Assembly (NCBI RefSeq): GCF_022458985.1
Contig: NC_061790.1
Span: forward strand, 19,820,397-19,884,396
Length of the DNA: 64,000 nucleotides
Direction of reading: 5' to 3'
DNA from: Mugil cephalus
Taxonomy: Eukaryota > Chordata > Actinopteri > Mugiliformes > Mugilidae
The notes beneath the pieces were generated by a model that saw only the letters and a list, made by a program, of their open reading frames with translations, was not told the DNA's origin and made no database searches. Positions within the stretch are counted from its first letter, which is position 1, and each line of letters begins with the position of its first letter. The position numbers and the translations under genes are program-made. Of this stretch, positions 18,500-30,575 are shown one piece after another.

Positions 18500-19780
18500 T
18501 GGGTTTATAAAACATTCAAGCTTGACTTAACTGAACTCATGTGCCTGAAACAGTTTTGTTTTGCTTTTGTTTCATCATTATATCAGCCCGTCACAATGTA
18601 TTAGTAGATTTGCTGTGACTCTGCATTGAAACTCATTATAGCGTTTTCATTCTGCATTTCTTTTGCATTTGAATTTTATAAAACAACTTTGCACTGACCT
18701 GACAGTTGCAACACTGCAGCCCATCACTTAAGTTAAGCATGCTTTTCTGGCAGTGACCAATATGAACAGGTCCAGAGGGTAAGTTTATTGTTGCATGTTA
18801 TACAAACTTGCTTATAAGGCAGTTAATGGCGGATTTATTGTGAAATTTATTACTGTAGACAAAAACATGAACGGTTGTTTAATATGACATACGCATTGCA
18901 CAGTAACACAACTTGCACAGAACAGCAAGTTCTAATATAGATACAGGTGCATTGCACAATTTAGATCACTAGGTGACACTGTTCGCCGGAAAATCGTAGT
19001 GTAGTTTAATGGAAAGTTACAAACAAGTTGTACCAGCACGCTTTCGATTGACTTTAGGAGCGGTTCTTGGTAAGCATATTAAACATCTAAATACTAATAA
19101 TACCCTTTAACCGATTTAGCAAGATTATTCTGACATTAAAGTCTTTAAGCAAAAGTAAAGGACTGGAATGGTACCATAGGTTATGATATTACTGTAACTC
19201 AAAAATAATAGTTCTAAAGGGATGACTAAAAATTACGTAAGACCTATGGAACATTCACGGGTGTGAATCATAATACGCATATTCAAAAGCCTTCCGTACA
19301 GCAGCCCATTCATTCACATTTGCGTTTGTTTCAACGCAGCAAGAATCATCCCCCTTACCAAATCATTTTCTTTCCGCTCATGAGACTTTTCCTTGTAAAC
19401 TGTAAAAGTATTATAGAGAAACATTTAAAGTGAAGTTAAAATCTCGGCTGTTTCATGTTATTTCAAGATCTTTAGACTTAAGTAATATCCTCCTCCTCAG
19501 TGAGTTATTTTATTGATTAAATAGAAAGCAGTGAATAGTACCTTCTACTAAAATATATGTTACTAAGCAAGGGTGTAGATACGAAAGATATGTTTTTATG
19601 TGAACATTTAATTTTAAGATTGAGCTGATGGAGTTTTAACCACAATGCCCTGGTCTGGTACATTCACCATGAGTCTAGGCTGTACAGGAACCATAGTATC
19701 TCCAGCTGAGGAGTAGAAGAAATAGAAAATAATAGTAATTCTCAGGTCAAGTTTAACTGCAGCACTTCACAGTTACATTC
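18500..19780. other. sequence upstream of gja1
   Basis: No repeat is recognised. It contains one possible short coding exon near 19010 (listed separately). The rest is AT-rich with no long frame. Confidence 0.4.
19010..19070 (+). other. possible first coding exon, unassigned
   Basis: An ATG at 19010 opens MESYKQVVPARFRLTLGAVL, followed directly by a donor-like ttg|gtaagc. An ETS-like CCGGAA lies about 27 bp upstream (near 18983), as in many housekeeping promoters. I cannot find the next exon or name the protein. It could be chance. Confidence 0.25.
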
Positions 19781-19933
19781 CTGGACTGATATGCGCCCGT
19801 ACATCTGGCTGCTTTGTGCTTTTCTACTACTTTTAAAGAGCCTGTCTTCGCTGTTAGGTCAGTTATCTGAGGATGTTTTCCGAGTATGGGCAATAAAACC
19901 CAATAACCACACCTTGGCGGCTGTTTCCGAAGA

Positions 19934-19957
19934 TTTTTTTTTTTTTTTTTTTTTCAG
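19934..19957 (+). repeat. poly(T) tract followed by CAG
   Basis: Twenty-one T residues end in CAG, which resembles a splice acceptor. It lies about 70 bp upstream of the gja1 TATA box. Confidence 0.8.
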
Positions 19958-20022
19958 AGAGCAAACAGGAGCTTCGGTCTTGACGTAGAGATCAGGTGAC
20001 TGTAACTTCTCTGACGGGACCG

Positions 20023-20058
20023 TTATAAAGGGAGTTTGACAACTTCTACTCAGTTTTC
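20023..20058 (+). promoter_or_regulatory. gja1: gja1 core promoter (TATA box and initiator)
   Basis: TTATAAAG at 20023-20030 is followed about 28 bp later by an initiator-like ctCAgttt near 20049-20056. A CRE-like tgacgtag lies at 19981. Spacing and position relative to the 5' splice donor at 20146 fit transcription starting near 20052. Known Cx43 promoters carry a TATA-type element with AP-1/CRE sites. The assignment here is from sequence only. Confidence 0.65.
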
Positions 20059-20145
20059 CTCCCGGTCCCACTGTTGGATTTCAGCTTCATCCCGACACTA
20101 ACTTCAACAACTTCTGCCTGGCCCGTCGTCTCTGTTGCTTTCCAG
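20052..20145 (+). other. gja1: gja1 non-coding exon 1 (predicted)
   Basis: The exon runs from the inferred start to tttccag|gtaagt, a full-consensus donor at 20146. It has no ATG-initiated frame. It would splice to the acceptor at 22674-22675. A non-coding first exon followed by one coding exon is the standard gja1 structure. Confidence 0.65.
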
Positions 20146-22675
20146 GTAAGTTAAAGAACCTTGGATTTTTAAACGAATTTAAGAAAAAGAAAGAAAGGAA
20201 AGATTCTTCCTCCCGGGGAAAATAGTTGGGGGAAAAAAGTCTCCAAGCTACATGCGTCTCCACTTGAAAACTTAAGACACTTCACTTAGAGAGTTTCCCC
20301 TTTGTGGAAGCACCGCTCTGTTTGTCTTTTCGAGTGGTGTTCATTAAAGTTAAATGTTCTTCGATGTGCATAGAGATAATCTGGCTCACGTCTACATGGA
20401 CCAATACATGATGAACAATGGATAGACAAAGGTTTTGTCCCTTTTTTAAGTTGAATTATTTACAGAGGGATGCTAGTTTAGATCCAATAAGTCATTGGTT
20501 AGTGAGTCATTTCTGTTTTTTGTACTTATGCTACACTTTGAGCTACTGACCACCTCTGCACAGAAAACTTCTCTGATTTATATTTAAAGACCCTCCACGA
20601 AAGCCACCGAGTGCATCCCTTAAATGTCCTGTTCGTGACTCCAGGAAACACTTAAATACTCTATCATTGACACTGCTTTCCATTTACGTCCTGGTGACTT
20701 CTCATTGAAAACCACGTTGTAGAATTCCAGTACGTTTTCCAGTGGTCATTGTCTTGGAGGCTATTGTTCTGCTTTGTCTTGGTCAATTCCACCGGACAAA
20801 CTCGGTCATGTAGAAAGTGGCGGGATGTCCTCGGCATAACGAGGAAAAGAACTTCGTAAATTCCCTTTCACCATCCATTTTTCACTTGTTCTGAAGACAA
20901 ACTCAAGATGATTTCTGAGATTGGGCAGCCTGTATATAGTCTATAGACTACATCACTCAGGTTTGATGTGGTGTAATGTCAGATAAGTGAGGGCACATGC
21001 AGTTAGTTAGGCACCATGAGGACTAGACTGGAGGTTTCTACTTAGCCACATTAATTTCCTCGTGAAAGCACGGCAAACAGTGCCCTAGCCCCCTGAAGTA
21101 ACACAGAAGATCTGCTCTAACCACGGTAAAACTCTCAGTGTAATTCTTTACTAACAATAGGATGGTGTTTACTAACCTCCATCAGATTTCTCTTAAGATT
21201 TCTAATGGGATGGTTGAGTGAAGCTCAGAGTGAAACCCAAATACCATGTAACAGTCTGTGGTTCGTCGCTGAATTTTATTAAAAGAATCACACAGTGCTC
21301 TGCTAATTTTTTCTGAGGACCCAGGCAAAAGACTGAAAGGGCTCCTTGATGTGTGAAATAATTTCAATCGAGTTGCACAGTGTTGAGTGACATTAATGGC
21401 TATCTTTTGCATCCCCTACTTGTAAGTTTGGTTACACAATTGTTTTTCCCCAGCACATTAAATCTTGAGCCTTTTTTTTTTGGCTTTTTTGCATTTCTGC
21501 CCAACAGCTTTAATTCTTCTATCTTGATTTAATTCTCTCCTCCCTGCCATGTGCCTTGCATGCACACACACACGGAACCACACACAAACCTGTTGAAGAA
21601 TCACGGACTCCAACTGCTGAGTTTAAAACGTGGTGTTGAATTCAATTGCCAAGTTTAAAACACGATGGAAGTAGAATGACGTTTTGTTTTTTTTGACAAT
21701 AAAATTATCTGTTTTAAAGTTCTAAAAAAGCGACATGAAGGTACATTACAAAATAATGGCTGATATGATGCACCCTAACGACCAGGTTGTTGATGTAGTT
21801 TGAGGATATGTTTTGTTTGTTTTTTCAGAGGAAAATGTTTAGTGTTGCACAAGGGATTTAAGTTTAAACAGTAATATTTTCAGTAACAGAATTTTAACAG
21901 AATTTTTCCTCCACATATAAATTTTCCAAGTCATATTTTTTGAATGGGTTCATAATTTTATCATTTTTCCAATGAGAAGTGAGAGTGAGGGTTCCTTGAA
22001 CATTATTCAGTAGGTATAGTAAATGTTGTTGTCTTTTGAAAGGTTGTCTTTGCTTATCACCGGAAGTTTGAGTCAATATTTTGATTCTTCTTAGTCTGAA
22101 AGAACGCTGTGTCTAAAGGGAACAAAAGGTTTTCTGTCTCCAATCCGTTGGATTATCTAGGATTTACGTCATGAAACAGTGAGCCAATTTAATCACACAT
22201 ATTATTAGCCTAAGAGCATAATTGCCAAAGTCATATTTAAAGAAAAAAAAGAAAAAGAAACACAATTTTTAGCAAGCACATTGGTATTTTTATTGCTATT
22301 GTTACAGTCAGTCAAAAAATGACTTAGGAAATAACGCTATCGAGGTAACAATGGGTTGCAAAAAGTGGGGCGCTGTGGACCAGGGGTTAGAGAAGCTGTC
22401 TCTGCGGCGGCAACAGAGGTGCCTTTAGCAAGCACCAAAAAAAATGCAGCGCATACGTGGCTACCGCCTTCTCAGTGAGCATGCTCACTACTGTAGGTAC
22501 GTATGGTTGGTTAAAATAATTGAATTTCATTAAAAAAAAAAAAAATCCAAAAAATCCACACCTACTGTTTAGATCTGAGTAAGCCTGACCTTTTTTATAT
22601 TTCTGAGGACTGTTGTTGCTGCCTGTATAGTACTGCCTACAACTTTTATTCAACGTTGCCCTTTTTCTTCACTAG
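20146..22675 (+). other. gja1: gja1 intron 1
   Basis: The intron is bounded by gtaagt and ttcttcactag. A possible tRNA-like or SINE-like stretch lies at 22370-22430 but is too diverged to call. I see no coding exon inside. Confidence 0.6.
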
Positions 22676-22691
22676 CTAACAGTCCCTGACA

Positions 22692-23858
22692 ATGGGTGAC
22701 TGGAGTGCTCTGGGTCGTCTGCTGGACAAGGTCCAGGCCTACTCTACTGCTGGCGGGAAGGTCTGGCTGTCGGTCCTCTTCATCTTCAGGATACTGGTGC
22801 TGGGTACAGCCGTGGAATCAGCTTGGGGAGATGAGCAGTCTGCCTTCAAATGTAACACCCAGCAGCCTGGTTGTGAGAACGTCTGCTACGACAAATCGTT
22901 CCCCATATCCCACGTTCGTTTCTGGGTACTCCAAATCATCTTCGTGTCAACGCCCACGCTTCTCTACCTTGCCCATGTTTTCTACCTGCATAGGAAAGAG
23001 CAGAAATTCAACAGAAAGGAGGAGGAGCTCAAAGCAGTGCAAAATGATGGAGGGGATGTTGACATCCCACTGAAAAAAATTGAGATGAAAAAGCTCAAGT
23101 ATGGCATTGAGGAGCATGGCAAAGTGAAGATGAAGGGGGCCTTGTTAAGAACCTATGTAGTCAGCATTTTCTTCAAGTCAATGTTTGAGGTGGGATTCCT
23201 GGTAATCCAGTGGTACATGTATGGCTTCAGCTTGGCTGCTGTCTACACCTGCGAGAGGTCCCCGTGCCCACACAGGGTGGACTGTTTTCTGTCCCGTCCC
23301 ACAGAGAAGACCGTGTTCATCATATTCATGTTGGTGGTCTCACTTGTGTCCCTGCTGCTCAATGTCATCGAGCTTTTCTATGTGTTCTTTAAGAGGATCA
23401 AAGATCGTGTGAAGGGCAAACAGCAGCCCACCCTCTACCCCAGTGCAGGCACCTTGAGCCCTACGCCTAAGGACATGTCCACTACAAAGTATGCCTACTA
23501 CAACGGCTGCTCCTCCCCGACTGCTCCTCTCTCACCTATGTCACCTCCAGGCTACAAGCTCGCCACGGGGGAGCGGGGAACTGGCTCGTGTCGCAATTAT
23601 AATAAGCAGGCCAATGAACAGAACTGGGCAAACTACTCCACGGAGCAGAACCGACTCGGCCAGAATGGTGGCGGAAGCACCATTTCAAACTCCCATGCGC
23701 AAGCCTTTGACTTCCCAGATGATACCCACGAGCACAAGAAACTGTCCTCATCAGCAGGACATGAGCTGCAGCCTCTGGCACTGATGGATGCCAGGCCATG
23801 CAGCCGGGCCAGCAGCCGAATGAGCAGCCGAGCCAGGCCGGACGACCTGGACGTGTAA
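22692..23858 (+). CDS. gja1: gja1, connexin 43, 388 aa
   Basis: Connexin 43, the main alpha connexin of heart, bone, skin and glia. It forms hemichannels and gap junctions in the plasma membrane. It starts [20 protein letters not shown] and has four membrane segments. Cysteines stand at 54, 61 and 65 in loop one and 187, 192 and 198 in loop two, the same numbers as in mammals. A cytoplasmic loop of the gja1 type is present. The long tail has the gja1 signature [20 protein letters not shown], in which SPPGYKL corresponds to the mammalian Src-site Tyr265 region. [31 protein letters not shown] and the serine-rich [18 protein letters not shown] follow. The final DLDV replaces mammalian DLEI as the probable PDZ ligand for ZO-1. 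Length is near the 382 of human. The acceptor lies 16 bp before the ATG and the context gacaATGG is a good start. Fish often carry gja1a and gja1b; which copy this is cannot be told here. Confidence 0.97.
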   Translation: MGDWSALGRLLDKVQAYSTAGGKVWLSVLFIFRILVLGTAVESAWGDEQSAFKCNTQQPGCENVCYDKSFPISHVRFWVLQIIFVSTPTLLYLAHVFYLHRKEQKFNRKEEELKAVQNDGGDVDIPLKKIEMKKLKYGIEEHGKVKMKGALLRTYVVSIFFKSMFEVGFLVIQWYMYGFSLAAVYTCERSPCPHRVDCFLSRPTEKTVFIIFMLVVSLVSLLLNVIELFYVFFKRIKDRVKGKQQPTLYPSAGTLSPTPKDMSTTKYAYYNGCSSPTAPLSPMSPPGYKLATGERGTGSCRNYNKQANEQNWANYSTEQNRLGQNGGGSTISNSHAQAFDFPDDTHEHKKLSSSAGHELQPLALMDARPCSRASSRMSSRARPDDLDV

Positions 23859-26040
23859 ATGATGGTTTACCACCTCTGCCTGGCTGATGGGAAGTGAGGC
23901 TGCCAGAGAAATCAGGAAACACTTGATCACATAGGTTCATTTAAGATGTGGGACTAACCTCAATCACTGTTTTCATTGTCAGTTAAAGAGACGTTCAAAT
24001 TATTATGTAACACTGTCGAAGGTACAAGTTGCAAATACTTTTTCACTGACTTCTACCGTAACATTTTAGTGGTGTTTACCCAGATTTAAGAGAATAGAAC
24101 AGCCACCGTAATGGTGCACTAGTGTACAGGAGACGCTCATTAGAAGCATTCGCTGTTCAAGCACAGAGGACTACACTGGTCATATTTACTGATTGGGTTT
24201 CAGATTGTTGTTCTTATGATCAATGACAGCATTTGACAAGTTCCCGAAGATGTGGTGACAGATTTTTTACAACAGAGTGCTTTCTTTTCTGTGTCTCTTT
24301 AACATTTGGCCACCAGACACAAATGTGATCAGTAAATGTTACCAGTGTGTGCACCTGTACCAGAAACAGAGTCCCTAGTTCAGCCAAACATAAACCTGAA
24401 ATGAAATTGGAAAAGAGTGAGTTGAGGAACATTCATCCAGATGTCGGGCAATAATTTTTAGGAGAGCAACTGAGAATTAGGCATGCCAGTATGTCAGTGT
24501 GGATTCTTTCTTGAGTAATCCATTAGACAGCTCAGTGAATTACATGAAATGTTTTTGGTTCTGACACTAGTCCAGTAGTTCTAGTTATTTAACTACAACT
24601 ATTAGTTTAATGGTAGATAAAGATGCTAATGCTGAGTTTCAGCATGAGATTGTGAACTCTCTTGTGTTTAAGTGACTTGGTGAACTCTGTTACATAGCCT
24701 TTGGATAATAGCAGGCCAAAACTAAGAAGCAATGAAATAAAATTGTTTTCAGCTAGATGGACTGCACGTCAACAAACATTGTTAATACGCTTTCTTTTCC
24801 GATTTTCGCTTACCATTATCCCTTCCCAGTGTTCAACTGAAACAACATTTTTTCAATTTAACCCCTCTGCCACCAAGACAGCAGCTAGTGTTCTATGCTG
24901 TTGCATTGAGAACGAGCAGTTCCATGATGTAAATTGAAAATCACTCGGCTCATTCTATCCATGTGACATACTGTAAGGGTTTATATAACAGTTGTAAGTT
25001 AATATTTATTACCTGGCATCTGTAGGACACCTACCACTAAGAAGAAAATTGACTACTATCCAGTATCTCACTCAAAAAAGGCATCCTACGTCTACTCCCC
25101 ACAAACCTTATATTTATTGATAGTAAACCCTTTTTTTTCCTCTTGTAACTTTATCAGTCAGCACGGACTGTTATTTCCTGATAAACTTTGAATCTGTGTG
25201 GTGCGGTTTTCTTTTTTTTTTGTCTTTTTTGGGGTATGTGTGCAAGTGACAGTTCAAGCTGCTGTGACACAGCAAACCTTGATCGCCGTGGTTGTGGGCT
25301 TCATATAGGAAGGCTTTATTACTGTCATTCATTCCATGATGCGTGTTCTCTTTTTCCATTTCAGTGAGCAGTAGAGAAAGATAGTACAATGATTATCTGT
25401 GTCTTACATATTTGAGTGAATGTTCCTTTCATTCCATCGGTATTGTTTTGTTCTTCAGACTCAGTGTAACCATTGCTGCTTGAGAATTAGATATTTAGTA
25501 CTGTAAATCAAGCTAACTGTGTCACAATAAAAATGTGAGTTTTTAGAAGACAGCTTATAGATCTGGACTAATATTTAGTCATATGTTAAATGTTTGCCAG
25601 TGTATCTTCACAACTACCAAACACTAGGATGAATCTTTGAACTCCTTTTCTTTTTATAGTATTTTTTTTTTTATGTCAATTGTGCATCATTTTGTTGGTA
25701 CTTACATATGTCATGGATCTTTCAGCTTCAGTGGCATTTGCACTGAGATCGTGGTCAAAGAGATGTAATGTGATGCACACAGTGAGTGGTAAGAGTTTTC
25801 TGATAGACATGTTACTAATTTATTTTATAACACAGAAATCACTGCCGTGCGAAGCATCTTAGACATCTTAGTGCTGGTTTCATCGAATGGTTCTGTGAGA
25901 TATGTCTTCCACTGACAGGAAAGGAGCAATTGCTGGAATTATTCAGACAAATCTCATCCATGGGGATACACTGTTGTACAGTGTAAGTGCACGAAAGTAT
26001 CATCAAGTGTATCTGTGAAAGCTATTTTAACCAATAAATA
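23859..26040 (+). other. gja1: gja1 3' UTR and downstream
   Basis: AT-rich sequence with no repeat recognised. AATAAA-type hexamers occur near 24737, 25525 (cacaataaaaatg) and 26032 (ccaataaatatt). Any could end the transcript. Vertebrate gja1 usually has a long 3' UTR, so the later ones are plausible. Confidence 0.5.
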
Positions 26041-28960
26041 TTGTTCTTTCTTAATCCTGACTGACTGATTTCATTCACTTTTGGTTTGATGAGCAACAAG
26101 TAATGAAGATGTTATTTCATTATCCCTTTGGTTTAGTCTTTTGACACAAAAGCAAAAAATCAGTTAACGTGTCCTAGTCTTCGCCATATTATTGCCCCAT
26201 AACTGAATTACTGAATACTAAAACTACTACTATAAATATGATTTATATATATTGACGGTAACCAAAAATTTTAGCTTCTCTTTTATCTTGTATTACATTC
26301 CAGTCTCTAATACATTGTTGGCCAAAAACTTCATCAAAAGGCACTATCTGACAGACTCAGTTAAGAGAATGTTCATAAAAATACTTCTGTTCACATGTTC
26401 AGTTTAGTAGGGTCTTAATACTGTATATTTTACATCATCTGAGTGAAATGCTTTAGCTTTAGACCTAAGAGAGCATTTGGACTGAACTGACTGCCCGATA
26501 AGCTAAGCATTCTACATACATGTTTAACTTCTCCATTGCCAGTGTTTTTAGGTGGCAAACACCACATTCTTGTCATGCCAGCTGCCACATGCTATTATGA
26601 CTGCTGTGCTGGAGAGGACTTTTAACCCACGATAAGACAATAAGTCTGTTTTCAGTCATAAATCTTCACACTTAAAACTAAAGCTGAAGCTGGATAGATT
26701 TTCACTACCACAAGTTTGACATTTATTTCCATTCTTTAATTTTATCTTACTGTGTTAGGTTGTGTCTGCTAGCCTTTCTGTCCTCCATTTTTAAAATAAT
26801 ATTAAACTCCCAAATTACACACAATATGGATTCCATAAAAACATGCAAAAATATTCACACTTATTTATTTATTCATTTGCATTGAAAGATTGCAGAGCTA
26901 CCTGCAGTTAACTACTGCATACAAACATATGCAAACATATTCTCATTTTTGGAGAATTTGTCTGACTTAACCATTGTAACATTTGTGGAGGATTGCATCA
27001 TGTCCAGCTAGTGCTGCCAAGGATACCTGAACACACCACACAAATCAACTCATGATCCAGATACATGAGCATGATCATGCTTCAGAGCTATTCTATCCCA
27101 AATTGTGCTGTATGTTTGATTAAGGCTTCCGAGAGACTCTGTTAAATATGAGGGGACACAGTTCTTTTTTGCTTCTCCAAGTTTCCTATTTAATCTTTCC
27201 ACAGCACTAAATCAAACCACATGTGTGCAGAGAGTTAAGACCACATGTGTCTCAGAGTTAGAGAGAACAGGGAGTGTGGGGGATGTTGAAATTTCATTAA
27301 TAAGTTTTTCATTACAGCACTAGAGCTGTCAGGCTAACTTATTTCATTCTTTTCCCGAGTGGTTTTACAGTCCACTACAATGAAGACACACGTTCATTAT
27401 CAGGACAAGCACATTCACATGTAAGTGGTAAAAATCATTCACACACCTCATTGCAAAACGCATTAATTCTGTAGGTTTTATATAAGAAATACCTTCAAAT
27501 CCTACACACATTGTTTACTCACCCAATAAAATGACAGTACATGGTGAACATATGTACACAATGAGCCACCAGAGGAACTAGATTTATTGTTTGTTACATA
27601 TTTGGCCGTTATACTCCGAATCCCAGGGGATCTATAGCTAGTTTGTTTACACTGTTGAGTGACAACTGTACAGTCAGTGATTGCGCCCATTACTGGATTA
27701 ACTGAAGTTAGTTACTGTCAGGATAACCTTGGCCAGAACCATCACCATGACCTCCAAAACTGTTCTTAATCTGGAGACATGAGTGACCCCATGGAAGGTT
27801 CACCCATCTTTATACACTGGTTTTAGATGTGAAGAAGTCTGTCGTGACAACAACAAGAACAAATTGTTCATTTAAAAATGACAATGGGATTTTTTTTTAC
27901 CTAAGTCTTCTGGAAAGACCATCAACATGCAAACTACATAAGTAGTTATGGTACACTGGTGGTTCTTTATTTTTACACTGCATGAGGTTGTAGAGTTTGG
28001 GATGGCTGGTATATTAATGTTAATCTGAGCAGCATGTTTCGCTACAAATTAGTGGTTTTCCTTTAGTCTCTAATCTGGGGTTCTTACTCGTCTTTGGCTA
28101 ATCTTTCTCCCTTCATGTCACAGCTTGGTGGGAAGGGTGGCTTACTCGACTGAAATGAAAGTTTTTAAAGTAACTAAGTAAATAGTTACCATACTTGTAA
28201 GGAACTTGTACTGTTTGTTTATAATGCCCATTTTAGCTTTGACTCTAATATATTTTCCACTAACTTTACCTGATAGCTATGCTTATTAGTTATCTTGCAG
28301 CAGATTTTGAAGCAGATTTTAATTTCCTATCCTAAAAATAAATTAGATGATATTAGTAAAATACTCTTCCTCAGTTGTCAACAATATTTAAATGTTGCTT
28401 TCATGTCAATGCATGAGTAGTATTTTACAAATTTAAACAATTGTAATAAATGTATAGGAACACTGACAGAGAGCATTTTGTCACGCCATTTCAGGTAAGG
28501 TGTTTTTTTGTTTGTTTGCTTGTTTTTTTTTTCTTTTTTTTTACTATTTTTAGTTTTATGAAGCAGCAACATTCCTGCTAACTGTTTGGTTACTTTCCAC
28601 TTCACTATGCTCCCCACAATGAGGCTGAATGTCAACAGATCCTTCTCCATGACAACTGTGCAATCGTGCAATGGATGTGAGATAAGCTTAAACTCTCCAC
28701 CCCAGCTAAGTAAACCCCACACCAGATTTACTGTGGTTACCATAAATGAACGTGCACTGTAAAACAAACAAAAAAAATTTTTCCAGGATGGTAAAAAAAA
28801 TTTAAAAAACACACAAAGCTAAATACAAAATTTCAAACCAGGAGTGAAGACAAGAAACAAAACAAGTCATTAAATTGTAAATTATCTTGTATTTATATAT
28901 CTTTTTTCTACATATCGATATTACACTGACACATCTAGCTATTTGTTCACACAAGCACAC
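26041..28960. other. gene-poor flank, nothing recognised
   Basis: I see no supported exon, RNA gene or transposon here. Open frames are short and AT-rich. Confidence 0.45.
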
Positions 28961-28974
28961 TCACATTTGCACTC

Positions 28975-29060
28975 TGGTGCCACGTACAGGTAGCAATGCG
29001 CTCCATGTACTGGGGATCAAACTACTAACTCGTTTGTGGACTACTGAGCCTCTACATAAC
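28975..29060 (-). repeat. tRNA-derived SINE head (minus)
   Basis: On the minus strand, an A-box-like ggctcagtagtccac and a B-box-like gtttgatcccc stand about 25 bp apart, as in a tRNA-derived SINE. No cloverleaf can be closed, so it is not a tRNA gene. Confidence 0.45.
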
Positions 29061-30310
29061 CTCGGGAGTAAAGACACAAATGACCAACCGTTGAAGCAGA
29101 TGCATGACAGACAAACTAATGAAACCTTGAAAAAAAACACAAAAGAGTAATACCACTCCACCATGAAATTAAAGCAGTGGAAACTATTCACATACACTCA
29201 GTACAACTTGACCTTTCAATAAAACTTCTCTATAAGCACTGACACCTTGTTCCTGACTGGAACTGGCAGGTTGATAGCAACAGTTCAGATTTTCTTCATT
29301 GCGTTTTTGTTCATTCTAGGAATCTTTTGTTATCACTTTCAGTTTAACTGTCAGACCTGCAAGCTCTTGCTTACCAGCGATAACACAGATTTAGAAATGG
29401 CCTCTGTTTACCTGGCTGTCAGCCTAAGCTCCTTATTACGTGCACCAGCTGAAAGGTTGCATTTCTGCATGTCTGGCAAACACACAACCACAATAGTCAC
29501 TGCAAACACCATTTTAGCACACAATAACCATGCAAAGTTCATTTAACAGTTGAAGTATGTTAAAGAATGTATATTAGCATTGCTCATATGTGGCCATCAG
29601 TAGGTGGCTCTTAATTTTAATTCCAATTATAATCCGGTCTACGAACATGTCTTAAAGAGAATTTGTGGAATAAGTTTGTTGTTATTGAGACATTTGTAAA
29701 ACAGCAGATCCGGTGTCACATTTCTTTGAATATCAAGGAAGGAAAATGGTGGTTCTGCTTACTCAGTGTTTCCATGGACTGTAAGTCTTGAGAAGGGACC
29801 AAATCTACCCATGCCTGTTCAACATGCATCTTGGCTGACCTGATCACAAGTGGACAGCTGTGTGTATATGAACTCACCCAATCTGTACCGAGAGCTGATC
29901 AAGCTCAAATGCAGGAAACGGGTGAACAAAAGGTAGGCTTTTAATAAAAAAGGTGATAACAAACTCCCTGTCCCAAAGTTCTGCCTTGACATCAGAAGCT
30001 CTATTTGATCCACTGGCAGTCTGAATTTCTATTCCCAGAAGTTATCATTCATTGAGACTGAGGTTTCCATAGTAGTTTAGGAAAAGGTTCTTAACCAGGA
30101 GTGTCCAAACATTTTTCAATGATTAGTGTTAGTTATAGGGTTAGGGGAAATTTTCTGCACTTATTTATTATCTTTTTTTGGGGGGTCACCTGTTTACACC
30201 TGTTTAATCTTGTTACACTCACTTGATCTACTGTTAAAACTAAATAGTAAAATACAGTCACGTTCCGTGTGTGGGACACATTCCAAAATATGTTTAGAAT
30301 TCATCCCGTG
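29061..30310. other. intergenic, nothing recognised
   Basis: There are no exon-like or repeat-like features beyond short A/T runs. Confidence 0.4.
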
Positions 30311-30575
30311 ACCCTTTTTTCTTGATATTAGTCCAAATGCCATGTCATCCAATGTAGTGCTCAGCAGAAGGTTTACTGAGCCTTAGGACCAATTAGACCA
30401 ATAGGTCTCCCTTTTCACAGTAATCCTGGAGGCCAAAGTAATGACATCCAAAGAAATCAGGTGAATAGATAATGAATCTCTGTGATGTTTAGGGCCAAAT
30501 ACAGTGACTTCCGTTTTGTCTGAGTTTAAGAATAGAAAATTATAGCCTTTATGTCTTTAAGGCATGCTTAAATAT
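30311..30575 (-). pseudogene. L2-like LINE RT fragment, distal part
   Basis: The minus strand reads NFLFLNSDKTEVTVFGPKHH and SIHLISLDVITLASR, the block after the polymerase active site in L2-like LINEs. It is similar to the copy at 56480-57160. Its proximal part lies at 31970-32215, with another LINE between them. Confidence 0.7.

Noticed and set aside
22696..23940. Several frames overlapping gja1 on both strands
   Set aside because: Shadows of the gja1 coding exon in other frames.
28378..28812. 144-codon minus-strand frame
   Set aside because: Low-complexity Lys/Phe-rich translation of AT-rich DNA with poly-T runs.
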